DNA from: JBCDLI01 sp038745535
Lineage (GTDB): Bacteria > Pseudomonadota > Alphaproteobacteria > Rhizobiales > Rhizobiaceae
Length of the DNA: 40,828 nucleotides
Direction: 5' to 3'
NCBI GenBank assembly: GCA_038745535.1
Contig: JBCDLI010000019.1
Location: 1 to 40,828 of the forward strand
The position numbers and the translations under genes are program-made. Of this stretch, positions 1 through 7,067 are shown one piece after another. The notes beneath the pieces are model-generated. The model worked only from the letters and a program-made list of their open reading frames with translations. It was not told the origin of the DNA and made no database searches. Each line of letters starts with the position of its first letter. Position 1 is the stretch's first letter.

Positions 1-300
1 TACAACCCGTTGCGTTTCACCTTCCTCATCTGGGTCATGGTGATCGTCGGCGGGTCCGGTAACAACTTAGGCGCCGTGCTCGGCGGTTTTATCATCTGGT
101 TTACTTGGGTTCAGGCCGAACCTGCAGGCGCTTGGATCGTCCAGCAGATCACCGCGAATATGGACCCAACCACAGACCTCTACCGCCACCTGCAAGACAT
201 CGCAGCGCCATTCCGGCTGTTCGTCATGGGCCTCGTTTTGCTGCTTGTCCTTCGGTTTTCACCAAAAGGTATTTTGCCCGAAAAGGTACGTCACAGCTAA
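1..300 (+). CDS. livM: Branched-chain amino acid ABC transporter permease, LivM type (C-terminal part only)
   Basis: The reading frame is open from the first base, so the gene starts outside the window and only about the last 99 residues are seen. The segment begins in a membrane helix, runs through a Val-Gly-Gly-Ser-Gly-Asn-Asn-Leu-Gly-Ala-Val-Leu-Gly-Gly stretch typical of LivM permeases, and ends with a last hydrophobic helix followed by Arg-Phe-Ser-Pro-Lys-Gly-Ile-Leu-Pro, the characteristic LivM tail. Family members form the inner-membrane channel of a branched-chain amino acid or related amide/amino acid importer together with LivH, LivG, LivF and a periplasmic binding protein. A LivK-type binding protein lies 2.2 kb away on the other strand and could serve the same importer, but that pairing is inference. 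The gene ends 7 bases before the convergent stop of the next gene. Confidence 0.85.
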   Translation, partial: YNPLRFTFLIWVMVIVGGSGNNLGAVLGGFIIWFTWVQAEPAGAWIVQQITANMDPTTDLYRHLQDIAAPFRLFVMGLVLLLVLRFSPKGILPEKVRHS

Positions 301-307
301 ACGCAGA

Positions 308-781
308 TTATCGCCCCGCCCACTTTGCAATGCGCCATATTCCGCGGCGGTGGGCTTCTGCTTCCATTGCTTCAAATATATAAGCTTGGCTGTTGGCTCG
401 ATCAGGCTCCGCCCAACCATTCACCACCATTCGGGCCGCCACGTCGCGTCCCTGAAAGTCGCGGCAAATGACCGAGATTGGTGTGCCGGTCACTGATTTG
501 CGCTCACAGCGCAGAAAGCTCGCTGCATAGCGTTCAAGAACGTTCCGCGCATACCCTGAGCAATCCACTTCTTGGTCAGAGGCACTAAGACAAGTGCGGT
601 TCGGGGCGACGAGACGAATTCCGTGCAGGCGGTAGTCGGTGCCGTTGCCGTAGGTAAGTGTGATCCCGTCTGCTGCATCGGGATGCGTTAAATAGAGGTG
701 GTCTTCCGCCTTGGCGCTGGTGGTTCCGGCGAAAAACACGGCGAAAATCGCCGATGAGAGTGTGGATACAAGTCGGTGCAT
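308..781 (-). CDS. Secreted SNase-fold (thermonuclease-like) protein, probably catalytically altered
   Basis: 157 residues. I chose the ATG at 781 because a GGAG ribosome site sits 8 bases upstream and the protein then begins with a good signal peptide ending near Thr-Ser-Ala-Lys-Ala. The mature part matches the layout of small staphylococcal-nuclease-like proteins of alphaproteobacteria: Asp-Gly-Ile-Thr-Leu, Tyr-Arg-Leu-His-Gly-Ile-Arg, a Cys...Asp-Cys pair, a Cys-Arg-Asp...Gly-Arg-Asp-Val segment, Val-Val-Asn-Gly-Trp-Ala-Glu, and Ala-Glu-Ala-His-Arg-Arg-Gly-Ile-Trp. The canonical Gly-Ile-Asp-Ala-Pro-Glu is not conserved (Gly-Ile-Arg-Leu-Val-Ala-Pro), so nuclease activity is doubtful. Four cysteines in the mature part may form disulfides in the periplasm. 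A paralogue lies at 1888-2379. A CtrA-type box lies about 85 bases upstream of the start. Confidence 0.75.
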   Translation of the reverse strand: MHRLVSTLSSAIFAVFFAGTTSAKAEDHLYLTHPDAADGITLTYGNGTDYRLHGIRLVAPNRTCLSASDQEVDCSGYARNVLERYAASFLRCERKSVTGTPISVICRDFQGRDVAARMVVNGWAEPDRANSQAYIFEAMEAEAHRRGIWRIAKWAGR

Positions 782-865
782 GCCCGTATCTCCATCCTTG
801 TCTGAATGGACCGGACCATACCGATCCACGGCATTATCTCCCCGACTTCAGCCTGTACCCCGTTG

Positions 866-881
866 GTTAACCCTGGCTTAA
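866..881 (-). promoter_or_regulatory. Putative CtrA-binding box (TTAA-N7-TTAAC)
   Basis: Read on the minus strand this is TTAAGCCAGGGTTAAC, a perfect match to the CtrA consensus TTAA-N7-TTAAC known from Caulobacter and Hyphomicrobiales. It lies in the gap between the divergent SNase-like gene (start 781) and the SDR gene (start 973), about 85 and 92 bases from each start. Its orientation points to the SNase-like gene. Binding is inferred only from the motif. Confidence 0.45.
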
Positions 882-972
882 TGGCCGCCGATGGTTGTTG
901 GTTCCGCGCAATTGCTTGACTTTAATTCAGTTGCGGTCACGTCACTGCGATCTGGAAAAGAAAAAGAAGACC

Positions 973-1875
973 ATGCCCGACAAACCACATCGTATTCTCT
1001 TCACCGGCGGTTCCGGAAAGGCAGGGCGGCACGTTATTCCCGTGCTCATCGAAGCGGGCCATCAGGTGCTGAACGTGGACCTGAAGCCGCTTGAACATGA
1101 AGGCGTTGATAACCTCATTTGTGACATCACCGACAGCGGCCAGATGTTCAACGCAATTAAGAGTTATGCAAATTTCGGCGAGTTGGAAGCGGGAACGGGC
1201 GTTCCATCTTTCGACGCCGTTGTTCATTTTGCAGCTGTGCCGCGCATCTTGATGTATCCCGACAACGAGACCTATCGCGTCAACACAATCGGCACGTACA
1301 ATGTTCTCGATGCAGCTGTGAAATTTGGCGTGCAAAAGATCATCTTCGCTTCGTCGGAGACCACCTATGGCGTGTGTTTCGCAGATGGTGACCGGAAGCC
1401 GGAATACATTCCCGTCGATGAAGCGCATCCCGTTGTTCCGGAGGACAGCTACGCGATGTCGAAGGTTGCTAACGAGGTAACCGCCAGATCATTCCAGCGC
1501 CGTTCTGGCTTCGATATTTACGGCATTCGCATCAACAATGTGATTGAACCGCACGAGTATAATAGCGACTTCCCAACATACTTTGCAAACCCAGAAACGC
1601 GCGAGCGCAATATTTTCGCTTACATCGACGCCCGTGACTTAGGCCACATGGTGGAGCGCATGCTGCGGACGGACGGTCTGGGCTTCGAGATCTTCAACGC
1701 TTCAAACGACAATCATTCGGTCGATCTGACAACGCAGGACATCATCAAACGGTTCTACGAAGGCGTAGAGCAAAAACGCGAGATGGGCGCCGACGAGACC
1801 TTTTATTCAAACGAGAAGGCGAAAAAGCTGCTTAACTGGGCGCCAAAACACAATTGGCGGGATGTGTTGGGTTAG
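973..1875 (+). CDS. NAD-dependent epimerase/dehydratase family protein (extended SDR)
   Basis: 300 residues, using the ATG at 973. An in-frame upstream start exists, but it would add a tail unlike the family; the Rossmann strand begins right after Met-Pro-Asp-Lys-Pro-His-Arg. The N-terminus carries the nucleotide-binding Thr-Gly-Gly-Ser-Gly-Lys-Ala-Gly (the GxxGxxG pattern), an acidic residue after strand 2 (Asn-Val-Asp-Leu) that favours NAD, Val-His-Phe-Ala-Ala near residue 83, Ser-Ser-Glu-Thr-Thr as the catalytic Ser/Thr region, and Tyr-Ala-Met-Ser-Lys as the YxxxK catalytic pair. This is the architecture of UDP-sugar epimerases, uronate dehydrogenases and related sugar enzymes; the substrate cannot be read from sequence. 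It stands alone between two minus-strand paralogues, so the context gives no pathway. Confidence 0.85.
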   Translation: MPDKPHRILFTGGSGKAGRHVIPVLIEAGHQVLNVDLKPLEHEGVDNLICDITDSGQMFNAIKSYANFGELEAGTGVPSFDAVVHFAAVPRILMYPDNETYRVNTIGTYNVLDAAVKFGVQKIIFASSETTYGVCFADGDRKPEYIPVDEAHPVVPEDSYAMSKVANEVTARSFQRRSGFDIYGIRINNVIEPHEYNSDFPTYFANPETRERNIFAYIDARDLGHMVERMLRTDGLGFEIFNASNDNHSVDLTTQDIIKRFYEGVEQKREMGADETFYSNEKAKKLLNWAPKHNWRDVLG

Positions 1876-1887
1876 AAAGCCTCGACC

Positions 1888-2379
1888 CTACCAGAGGTTC
1901 CGGCTTGGTCGGCCTTTCCACATGCCTTTGCCGCGGGCTTTCGCTTCCATAAGGTCAAATGCATAACGCGAGCCGACGTCATTTCGCGCAGGCCATGCCC
2001 ACCCAGATCGCACTTGCATCTGCCCAAGGTCGCGATCAGCAATATCCATGCAACGCACGACCCCCGGCACATTCTCCGCTGGCTCGTTGATCACCAAGCA
2101 GCGGATCAGTCCAATGGCCCGTCTTTCCAGAGCTATGAGCGATCGCCGACCACAGTCATAGTTCTCACCAGAGGTGTCCTAGCACATTTCACCGGGTACT
2201 GGAACGTCTATTCCCGACAATCGGTAGAGGTCGCCGCTGCGGGTCTCAAACGTGCGGCCGTCGGCAGGTGTCGCGTCGGAAAGATCAACTTCCTTCACGC
2301 CGACAGCATGCGAATGCGCGCTTCCAACCAATGCTGCCAACACGGTTGCGAATACCAATCTTCTTCTTCTTGAGCCCAT
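1888..2379 (-). pseudogene. Second SNase-fold protein gene, interrupted by one in-frame amber codon
   Basis: The ATG at 2379 has an AGGTGG ribosome site 8 bases upstream and starts a signal peptide (basic Arg run, then a hydrophobic core ending Ser-His-Ala). The frame runs to a TAG at 2179-2181 (66 residues), then continues in the same frame without any other stop for 96 residues to 1888. The halves together match the paralogue at 308-781: Tyr-Arg-Leu-Ser-Gly-Ile-Asp before the stop; Asp-Cys-Gly-Arg-Arg, a Val-Arg-Cys-Met-Asp segment, Gly-Trp-Ala-Trp-Pro and Ala-Lys-Ala-Arg-Gly-Lys-Gly-Met-Trp after it. The stop falls between the Cys and Asp of a motif where relatives commonly carry Arg or Gln, so CAG to TAG by one transition is a simple explanation. 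A sequencing error or readthrough is also possible. The gene ends 12 bases from the convergent SDR gene. Confidence 0.7.
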
Positions 2380-2489
2380 CCAGTAGGCCACCTGTCGTTT
2401 TCCACATTTTGTGACAAAACGATAACATATAAATAGACGGCTAACAAATTTGGGGTCGATAGGCGGGTCGATCCCATTGATTTCACGAA

Positions 2490-2520
2490 CAAAAAAGCCC
2501 GGTGATTTCTCACCGGGCTC
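2490..2520 (-). terminator. Rho-independent terminator of the LivK-type gene
   Basis: On the minus strand a 10-bp perfect stem AGCCCGGTGA / TCACCGGGCT (2510-2519 with 2496-2505) closes on a GAAA tetraloop and is followed by a run of six T. It lies about 27 bases after the stop codon of the binding-protein gene ending at 2546. Confidence 0.9.
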
Positions 2521-2545
2521 CGATTTTTGGCAGTTATGGGTGGGG

Positions 2546-3739
2546 CTATCGAATCTTCACCGTTTCCCATGCACCGTCGGTAACTGTAAGTTCCTTATAG
2601 GTACCAGCAGCTTCACCCACGTCGGTGAACTCAACATTTGTCGCGCCGACATAGTCAATATCTGTTCCAGCAGCGACAAGCTCAAGTGCTTTGTCCAATT
2701 CGCCGGGACCAATTGGTTCGCCCGGAGCGTTGGCGATTTCCATGATGTTGCCAGCGATTTGCGCGCGATCTGCTTCACCAGCTTTCTGAATGGCGAGGAT
2801 CATGAGCGCCGCAGCATCATAGGATTCGCCGCGGTAGGGCCCTGAGCCATCGCCTGCAGCTTCCGAGAACATCTCTGCGAAGCGGTCCACGTTTTCGCCT
2901 TCCGCGCCCGGTACCGTTCCCACAACCGTGACATCACCCAAGCCCGCCACGTCGAGGATAGATTCACCTATCATGCCGTCGCCGAGATAGAAGGTATCGA
3001 AGGCGGCTGTATCAATTGAGCCCTGCATGATGCCGCGACCACCTTGATCAAGGTAGCCGAGCACGACGAGTGCTTCACCACCAGCGGCAGCCAAAGCGCC
3101 AACTTCTGCAGTGTAATCGCCCTTGCCGTCCTCGTGGGCTGCAGAGATTGTTACTGTTCCGCCAAGAGCTTCGTAGGACGAAGAAAATGCGTCCGCAAAA
3201 CCCTTTCCGTAGTCGTTGTTTGTGTATGTGACAGCGACCGAACGCGTTCCCCGCTCCATCAAGACATCGGCAAGTACCGAACCTTGACGTGCGTCAGACG
3301 GCGCCGTGCGGAAAAACAGGCCATTATCATCAATTGTCGTGAGCGCAGGCGAAGTGGCCGATGGCGAAATCATAACGACACCATTTGGTACAGCGACGTT
3401 GTTTGCGACGGCTGTCGTCACACCGGAGCAATCCGCGCCCATGATCGAGACCACATTGTCTGATGTAATAAGACGTTCTGCCGCCGCGGATGCTGCCGCT
3501 GCATCGGTACACGTTGAATCAGCGCGGACAGGCGTGATCGTTTCGCCGCCGAGGAATTTACCGCTCTCGGAAGCCTCAGTCATCGCCATCTCAGCGCCCG
3601 ATGCCATGTCGGGCGTGAGCGATTCAATCGGACCGGTAAAGCCGAGGATGATCCCCATTTTCACTTCCGAGTGTCCCGCCGCTTGAACGCCCGCGGTCAG
3701 CGCGATCATGCTCGCAGCTGCAAGAAGGGTCTTTTTCAT
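2546..3739 (-). CDS. Branched-chain amino acid ABC transporter substrate-binding protein (LivK/LivJ type)
   Basis: 397 residues. The ATG at 3739 is preceded by a strong AGGGAG site at 8-base spacing and begins a clear Sec signal peptide (Met-Lys-Lys-Thr-Leu-Leu..., cleavage near Val-Gln-Ala-Ala); frame upstream of it has no signal features. The mature protein is a type I periplasmic binding protein: Gly-Ile-Ile-Leu-Gly-Phe-Thr-Gly-Pro at the start, an Ile-Met-Gly-Ala-Asp-Cys-Ser-Gly-Val-Thr turn, Ile-Ser-Pro-Ser-Ala-Thr-Ser-Pro, Phe-Phe-Arg-Thr-Ala-Pro-Ser-Asp, and Tyr-Arg-Gly-Glu-Ser-Tyr-Asp-Ala-Ala. It would capture leucine-type amino acids or a related ligand in the periplasm for an importer; the permease tail at 1-300 is a possible partner. 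The specificity is not readable. It is monocistronic, with its own terminator downstream. Confidence 0.9.
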   Translation of the reverse strand: MKKTLLAAASMIALTAGVQAAGHSEVKMGIILGFTGPIESLTPDMASGAEMAMTEASESGKFLGGETITPVRADSTCTDAAAASAAAERLITSDNVVSIMGADCSGVTTAVANNVAVPNGVVMISPSATSPALTTIDDNGLFFRTAPSDARQGSVLADVLMERGTRSVAVTYTNNDYGKGFADAFSSSYEALGGTVTISAAHEDGKGDYTAEVGALAAAGGEALVVLGYLDQGGRGIMQGSIDTAAFDTFYLGDGMIGESILDVAGLGDVTVVGTVPGAEGENVDRFAEMFSEAAGDGSGPYRGESYDAAALMILAIQKAGEADRAQIAGNIMEIANAPGEPIGPGELDKALELVAAGTDIDYVGATNVEFTDVGEAAGTYKELTVTDGAWETVKIR

Positions 3740-3905
3740 CAATGTTTCTCCCTGTTGATGATCGTCGGAGGAAGCGTGCCGCGCTTCTACCTTCGTGGCA
3801 CCAACTAAAGCGGAAGGACCAGCGAAAAACAAGAAAAAGCATCGGTATTTGCCAAATGCGACACCGCACTATTTCCGCAGTGGTAAATGTGAGTTTGGAT
3901 AAAAC

Positions 3906-4529
3906 ATGTCCCCTTTTGTCATTGCAGGTGCCGTTGCCACAGGCGTGATTACACTCGCCATCGGCACGTGGATTTACATGGTAAGCAATGTGGAAACCCC
4001 CGAATACGCGATCGTGGAGAGTGACGGCGCGATTGAAGTTCGTGACTACGGGCCACAACGCATAGCGGAGATCATTATGCCTGGCACGCGACAGCAAGCG
4101 GTAAGCAGAGGCTTTAGTCCCTTGGCTGGCTATATCTTTGCGAAGGAACGCCAGGGCGATAAAATTGCAATGACTGCTCCGGTGACCCAACAAGCGGCCA
4201 GCGACGGAAGCGAGTGGCGCGTGCATTTCATCATGCCCGATGAGTACTCACTGGATGATCTACCCACGCCCGCCGACGCCCGCGTCACGCTTAAAGAAAT
4301 CCCGTCAACCCGCCGGGCAGCGATCCGTTTCTCCGGAATTGCAAACGACAAGTCTATCGCCGAGCAAGAACAGCGTCTTCGCACCTGGTTACAAGAGCGC
4401 GATCTCTTTGAAGGCGATCAAGTGCCCGTATACGCCTATTACAACGATCCATTTACACCGCCGCCGCTACGGCGAAACGAGGTGATGTTCTTGCTCAACT
4501 CAAATGACGCAGAAACACCATCAAGCTAA
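3906..4529 (+). CDS. SOUL heme-binding family protein, membrane anchored
   Basis: 207 residues starting at the ATG at 3906. The first about 25 residues form one hydrophobic helix (Val-Ile-Ala-Gly-Ala-Val-Ala...Trp-Ile-Tyr), a membrane anchor or uncleaved signal. The SOUL/HEBP domain follows: Glu-Thr-Pro-Glu-Tyr near residue 31, Glu-Val-Arg-Asp-Tyr-Gly, Phe-Ser-Pro-Leu-Ala-Gly-Tyr-Ile-Phe, Lys-Ile-Ala-Met-Thr-Ala-Pro-Val-Thr-Gln, Ile-Met-Pro-Asp-Glu-Tyr-Ser, and a C-terminal Tyr-Tyr-Asn-Asp-Pro-Phe-Thr-Pro-Pro-Pro-Leu-Arg-Arg-Asn-Glu-Val, all family hallmarks. Eukaryotic members bind heme or tetrapyrroles; bacterial roles are poorly defined, and heme binding here is not shown by the sequence. 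It is divergent from the LivK-type gene and convergent with the Anbu operon. Confidence 0.88.
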   Translation: MSPFVIAGAVATGVITLAIGTWIYMVSNVETPEYAIVESDGAIEVRDYGPQRIAEIIMPGTRQQAVSRGFSPLAGYIFAKERQGDKIAMTAPVTQQAASDGSEWRVHFIMPDEYSLDDLPTPADARVTLKEIPSTRRAAIRFSGIANDKSIAEQEQRLRTWLQERDLFEGDQVPVYAYYNDPFTPPPLRRNEVMFLLNSNDAETPSS

Positions 4530-4547
4530 ACGCGCAGGGTGCCAACG

Positions 4548-5279
4548 CTAGAATTTAAAGTCTGGCAGTGCGGCAAACGCGTTTCGCAGCTCGTCGCCCC
4601 ACTTATCGGAAATTTCGGCGAAATAGGCGTCGCCTTTTTCGATACGACCAGACTTCCCAAGGCGGAAGCTATCGCGCTCATAAATTTGAAAATCGATTGG
4701 CTGACCCACCGAGAGGTTTGCTTTGATGGTCGAATCAAACGACACAAGCAGCAGTTTGATCGCATCCTCGAAATTCATGCTTTCATCAAACGCACGGACA
4801 ATAATCGGCTTGCCGTATTTGGTCTCGCCGATCTGGAAAAACGGTGTGTCTTTCCCAGATTCGACGAAGTTACCTTCTGGATAAATCAGAAAAAGGCGCG
4901 GTTCAGATCCTTTAATCTGACCACCCACAATGATGCTCGCGTTGAATGAGGCGTCCGCCTTCTGACCAGTCTCTGCGTGATCTGAGATGATCTCGCGCAA
5001 GGTATCACCGACCATCTTCGCGACCTGATACATCGACGGCGCTTCGAGAATAGAAGGTATGCGATCGCCAGGCGCTTTTGTTCGCTCATCCAGAAGGCTG
5101 ACAACAGCCTGCGTCGTCGCCAGATTGCCCGCTGTCATTAACACAACAGCGCGCTCGCCGGGTTCCTCCCACGTGTACATCTTTTTGAAGGTGGAAATAT
5201 TGTCGATACCGGCATTTGTGCGGGTGTCCGACATGAACACCAGGCCCTGAGAAGTCGCCAAGCCGACGCAATAAGTCAT
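4548..5279 (-). CDS. Proteasome-type peptidase Anbu (ancestral beta subunit, COG3484)
   Basis: 243 residues. The protein starts Met-Thr-Tyr-Cys-Val-Gly-Leu; removal of Met would expose Thr1, the N-terminal nucleophile of the proteasome/HslV fold. Ser-Asp-Thr-Arg-Thr-Asn-Ala-Gly places Asp17 and Phe-Lys-Lys-Met places Lys31/32 where the catalytic Asp and Lys are expected, and Thr-Ala-Gly-Asn-Leu-Ala-Thr-Thr matches the later conserved turn. Length and motifs fit Anbu rather than HslV (about 175-185 residues) and no hslU-like ATPase is present. It is the last gene of a four-gene operon, 26 bases after the transglutaminase gene. Structures of relatives show open-ring or helical oligomers without a gated chamber; a physiological substrate is not established. 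I infer that it acts on a product of the neighbouring ATP-grasp and transglutaminase enzymes. Confidence 0.92.
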   Translation of the reverse strand: MTYCVGLATSQGLVFMSDTRTNAGIDNISTFKKMYTWEEPGERAVVLMTAGNLATTQAVVSLLDERTKAPGDRIPSILEAPSMYQVAKMVGDTLREIISDHAETGQKADASFNASIIVGGQIKGSEPRLFLIYPEGNFVESGKDTPFFQIGETKYGKPIIVRAFDESMNFEDAIKLLLVSFDSTIKANLSVGQPIDFQIYERDSFRLGKSGRIEKGDAYFAEISDKWGDELRNAFAALPDFKF

Positions 5280-5305
5280 TTCAAATGCCTGTGCTGGTAT
5301 CGGGT

Positions 5306-6100
5306 CTATTGTTGAACCTGAATGGTAACATCAAGGTTCTCCTCGCCGCTGCCGAAACGGACACCGCGGATTGGCGCTGCATCGCGATAGTCCATCCCTG
5401 TTGCTACGCGGACATAGCGCGCGTCGGGTGATTGGCGATTGGAAACATCGAACCCGATCCAGCCGATGCCCTCGACGTGAACCTCAGCCCAAGCGTGTGA
5501 GGCTTCTTGATCAATCCGGTCGTTCATCATGAGATAGCCGCTCACATAACGCGCGGGATACCCAAGCAGCCGAGCCGCAGAAATGATAATATGCGCGTGG
5601 TCTTGGCAAACCCCATGCCCAGCCGCAGCCGCGGCCTCAGCCGTTGTTTCTGCATGCGTGTTTCCGATGTCATAGGTCACGTGATCGGCGACTGCGTTCA
5701 TGAGCGTGTGCAAGCGTGGAATTTCTTCGTCTGCCTGCGCTTCCTTGGCAATCGCACGGATTGTTGGGCCTGCTTTGGTTAAGTCGGTCGTGCGCTGAAA
5801 ACACCAAAGCGGAACATACCCCTGATGACGGCCGACAACCCCGTCCATGTCTACCGTCTCGACCTCGCCCTCGCTGACAATGGTGAGTTCTTCCGAATCA
5901 ATGCCGTAGCTGATGACCTCAACGCGGTTGGCATGCTCGTCATCGAAAGCGAGTTCTTTCGCGCCGCCCTCCACATGGGTACGCCAGGAAATAACTTCGT
6001 GACCCGGGCGTGATTTTGGCGTCAAACGGATTTGCTGGACACCAAAATTCGCAGCTTTTTCAAATTGATAAACGGTTTGATGCTTAATTTTCAGACGCAC
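5306..6100 (-). CDS. Transglutaminase-like cysteine peptidase family protein (Anbu operon)
   Basis: 264 residues. An N-terminal beta-rich domain (Arg-Leu-Lys-Ile-Lys-His-Gln-Thr-Val-Tyr-Gln-Phe, and Gln-Gln-Ile-Arg-Leu-Thr-Pro) typical of bacterial transglutaminase N domains is followed by the papain-like core. The triad is visible: Cys165 in Gly-His-Gly-Val-Cys-Gln-Asp-His, His202 in Ser-His-Ala-Trp-Ala-Glu-Val, and Asp218 in Gly-Phe-Asp-Val-Ser-Asn. Such proteins may cleave or form amide bonds. The start lies 17 bases inside the end of the alpha-E gene, so translation is probably coupled. No signal peptide is seen, so it should work in the cytosol alongside Anbu. The same gene set recurs in many Proteobacteria and Cyanobacteria, which suggests a dedicated peptide synthesis or turnover route; the substrate is unknown. 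Confidence 0.9.
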   Translation of the reverse strand: MRLKIKHQTVYQFEKAANFGVQQIRLTPKSRPGHEVISWRTHVEGGAKELAFDDEHANRVEVISYGIDSEELTIVSEGEVETVDMDGVVGRHQGYVPLWCFQRTTDLTKAGPTIRAIAKEAQADEEIPRLHTLMNAVADHVTYDIGNTHAETTAEAAAAAGHGVCQDHAHIIISAARLLGYPARYVSGYLMMNDRIDQEASHAWAEVHVEGIGWIGFDVSNRQSPDARYVRVATGMDYRDAAPIRGVRFGSGEENLDVTIQVQQ

Positions 6101-7067
6101 GTGTTGACCCCTCGGCCAAGCATGAACCGTGGAAGCGAAAATCGCTTTCTATCTGACGACCCAGACCGTTGAGTTCAGTCAAGATCCCACTGATGAATTG
6201 ATGCAAGCCAACATCAAAGATATCCTCAACATCCACATTTTCCAGTCGTTTGTTGAGGTCATCCGATAATTCATGGCATTTGTGCCGAACGTTATAGTCC
6301 TTCTCCAAATAGCCGAGATTATCCGCGATCTTCTTTGCACAAAACGCGAGCGAGCGTGGCATCGTCCGGTCCAGTATCAGGAATTCAGCAATCGACCTTG
6401 ATGACATCTCGCCTTGGTAGACCCACCGATAGGGACGAAGGACAGAGGCCGAGCGAAGAATCGACTCCCACTGGACGTTGTCGAGCGATGATCCAACAAG
6501 TGAAACGGAGGGCAGCAAAACGTAATATTTGACATCGACAATCCGCGCTGTGTTGTCCGCACGCTCAAGAAACGTACCCAACCGGCAAAAGTCGAAAATC
6601 TCATTGCGCAACATGGTGCCGTGGAGAGCGCCACGAACGAGCGCGCTGTGTTGTCGTATTGCGCCGAGCACTTCAGGCAGATCGCGTTCACGGACCTGTT
6701 TGGCCAACACGTCGTGTACGCCCATCCAAGCTTCATTTGTCGCTTCCCAGACTTCGCGGGTAAGGGATGTTCGGACAAGGCGCGCATTATTGCGGGCATT
6801 CTCGATCAGATTGATGACGCTTGAAGGGTTGCGCCTGTCACGCAGCAGGAAGTCGATGACGCCTGCGTAATTGGCCTGCTCATGATACTCAAAGTAAGCG
6901 TCGCGCGCCCCGGCAGTCGAAATGACCGACTTCCACTCTTCGTCGCTTTCATTTTGCCGGGTGAGCGCCATGCGAAAACCAGCGTCGACGAGGCGCGAGG
7001 TATTTTCGCTTCGCTCCAGATTTCTAAACATCCAGAAGAGGCCGCCCGCGGCTTTTCCAAGCATCAT
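6084..7067 (-). CDS. Alpha-E domain protein (COG2307, Anbu operon)
   Basis: 327 residues, almost all predicted alpha-helical. It begins Met-Leu-Gly-Lys-Ala-Ala-Gly-Gly-Leu-Phe-Trp-Met-Phe-Arg-Asn-Leu-Glu-Arg-Ser-Glu-Asn, the family signature in which paired Arg/Glu/Asn residues recur (again in Phe-Leu-Glu-Arg-Ala-Asp-Asn-Thr-Ala-Arg near the middle). The family always travels with the circularly permuted ATP-grasp protein and is thought to form part of the same amide-ligating complex; no catalytic mechanism is established. The start overlaps the stop of the ATP-grasp gene by an ATGA (4 bases), and its own end overlaps the transglutaminase start by 17 bases, so the four genes form one translationally coupled operon. 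Confidence 0.9.
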   Translation of the reverse strand: MMLGKAAGGLFWMFRNLERSENTSRLVDAGFRMALTRQNESDEEWKSVISTAGARDAYFEYHEQANYAGVIDFLLRDRRNPSSVINLIENARNNARLVRTSLTREVWEATNEAWMGVHDVLAKQVRERDLPEVLGAIRQHSALVRGALHGTMLRNEIFDFCRLGTFLERADNTARIVDVKYYVLLPSVSLVGSSLDNVQWESILRSASVLRPYRWVYQGEMSSRSIAEFLILDRTMPRSLAFCAKKIADNLGYLEKDYNVRHKCHELSDDLNKRLENVDVEDIFDVGLHQFISGILTELNGLGRQIESDFRFHGSCLAEGSTRASEN

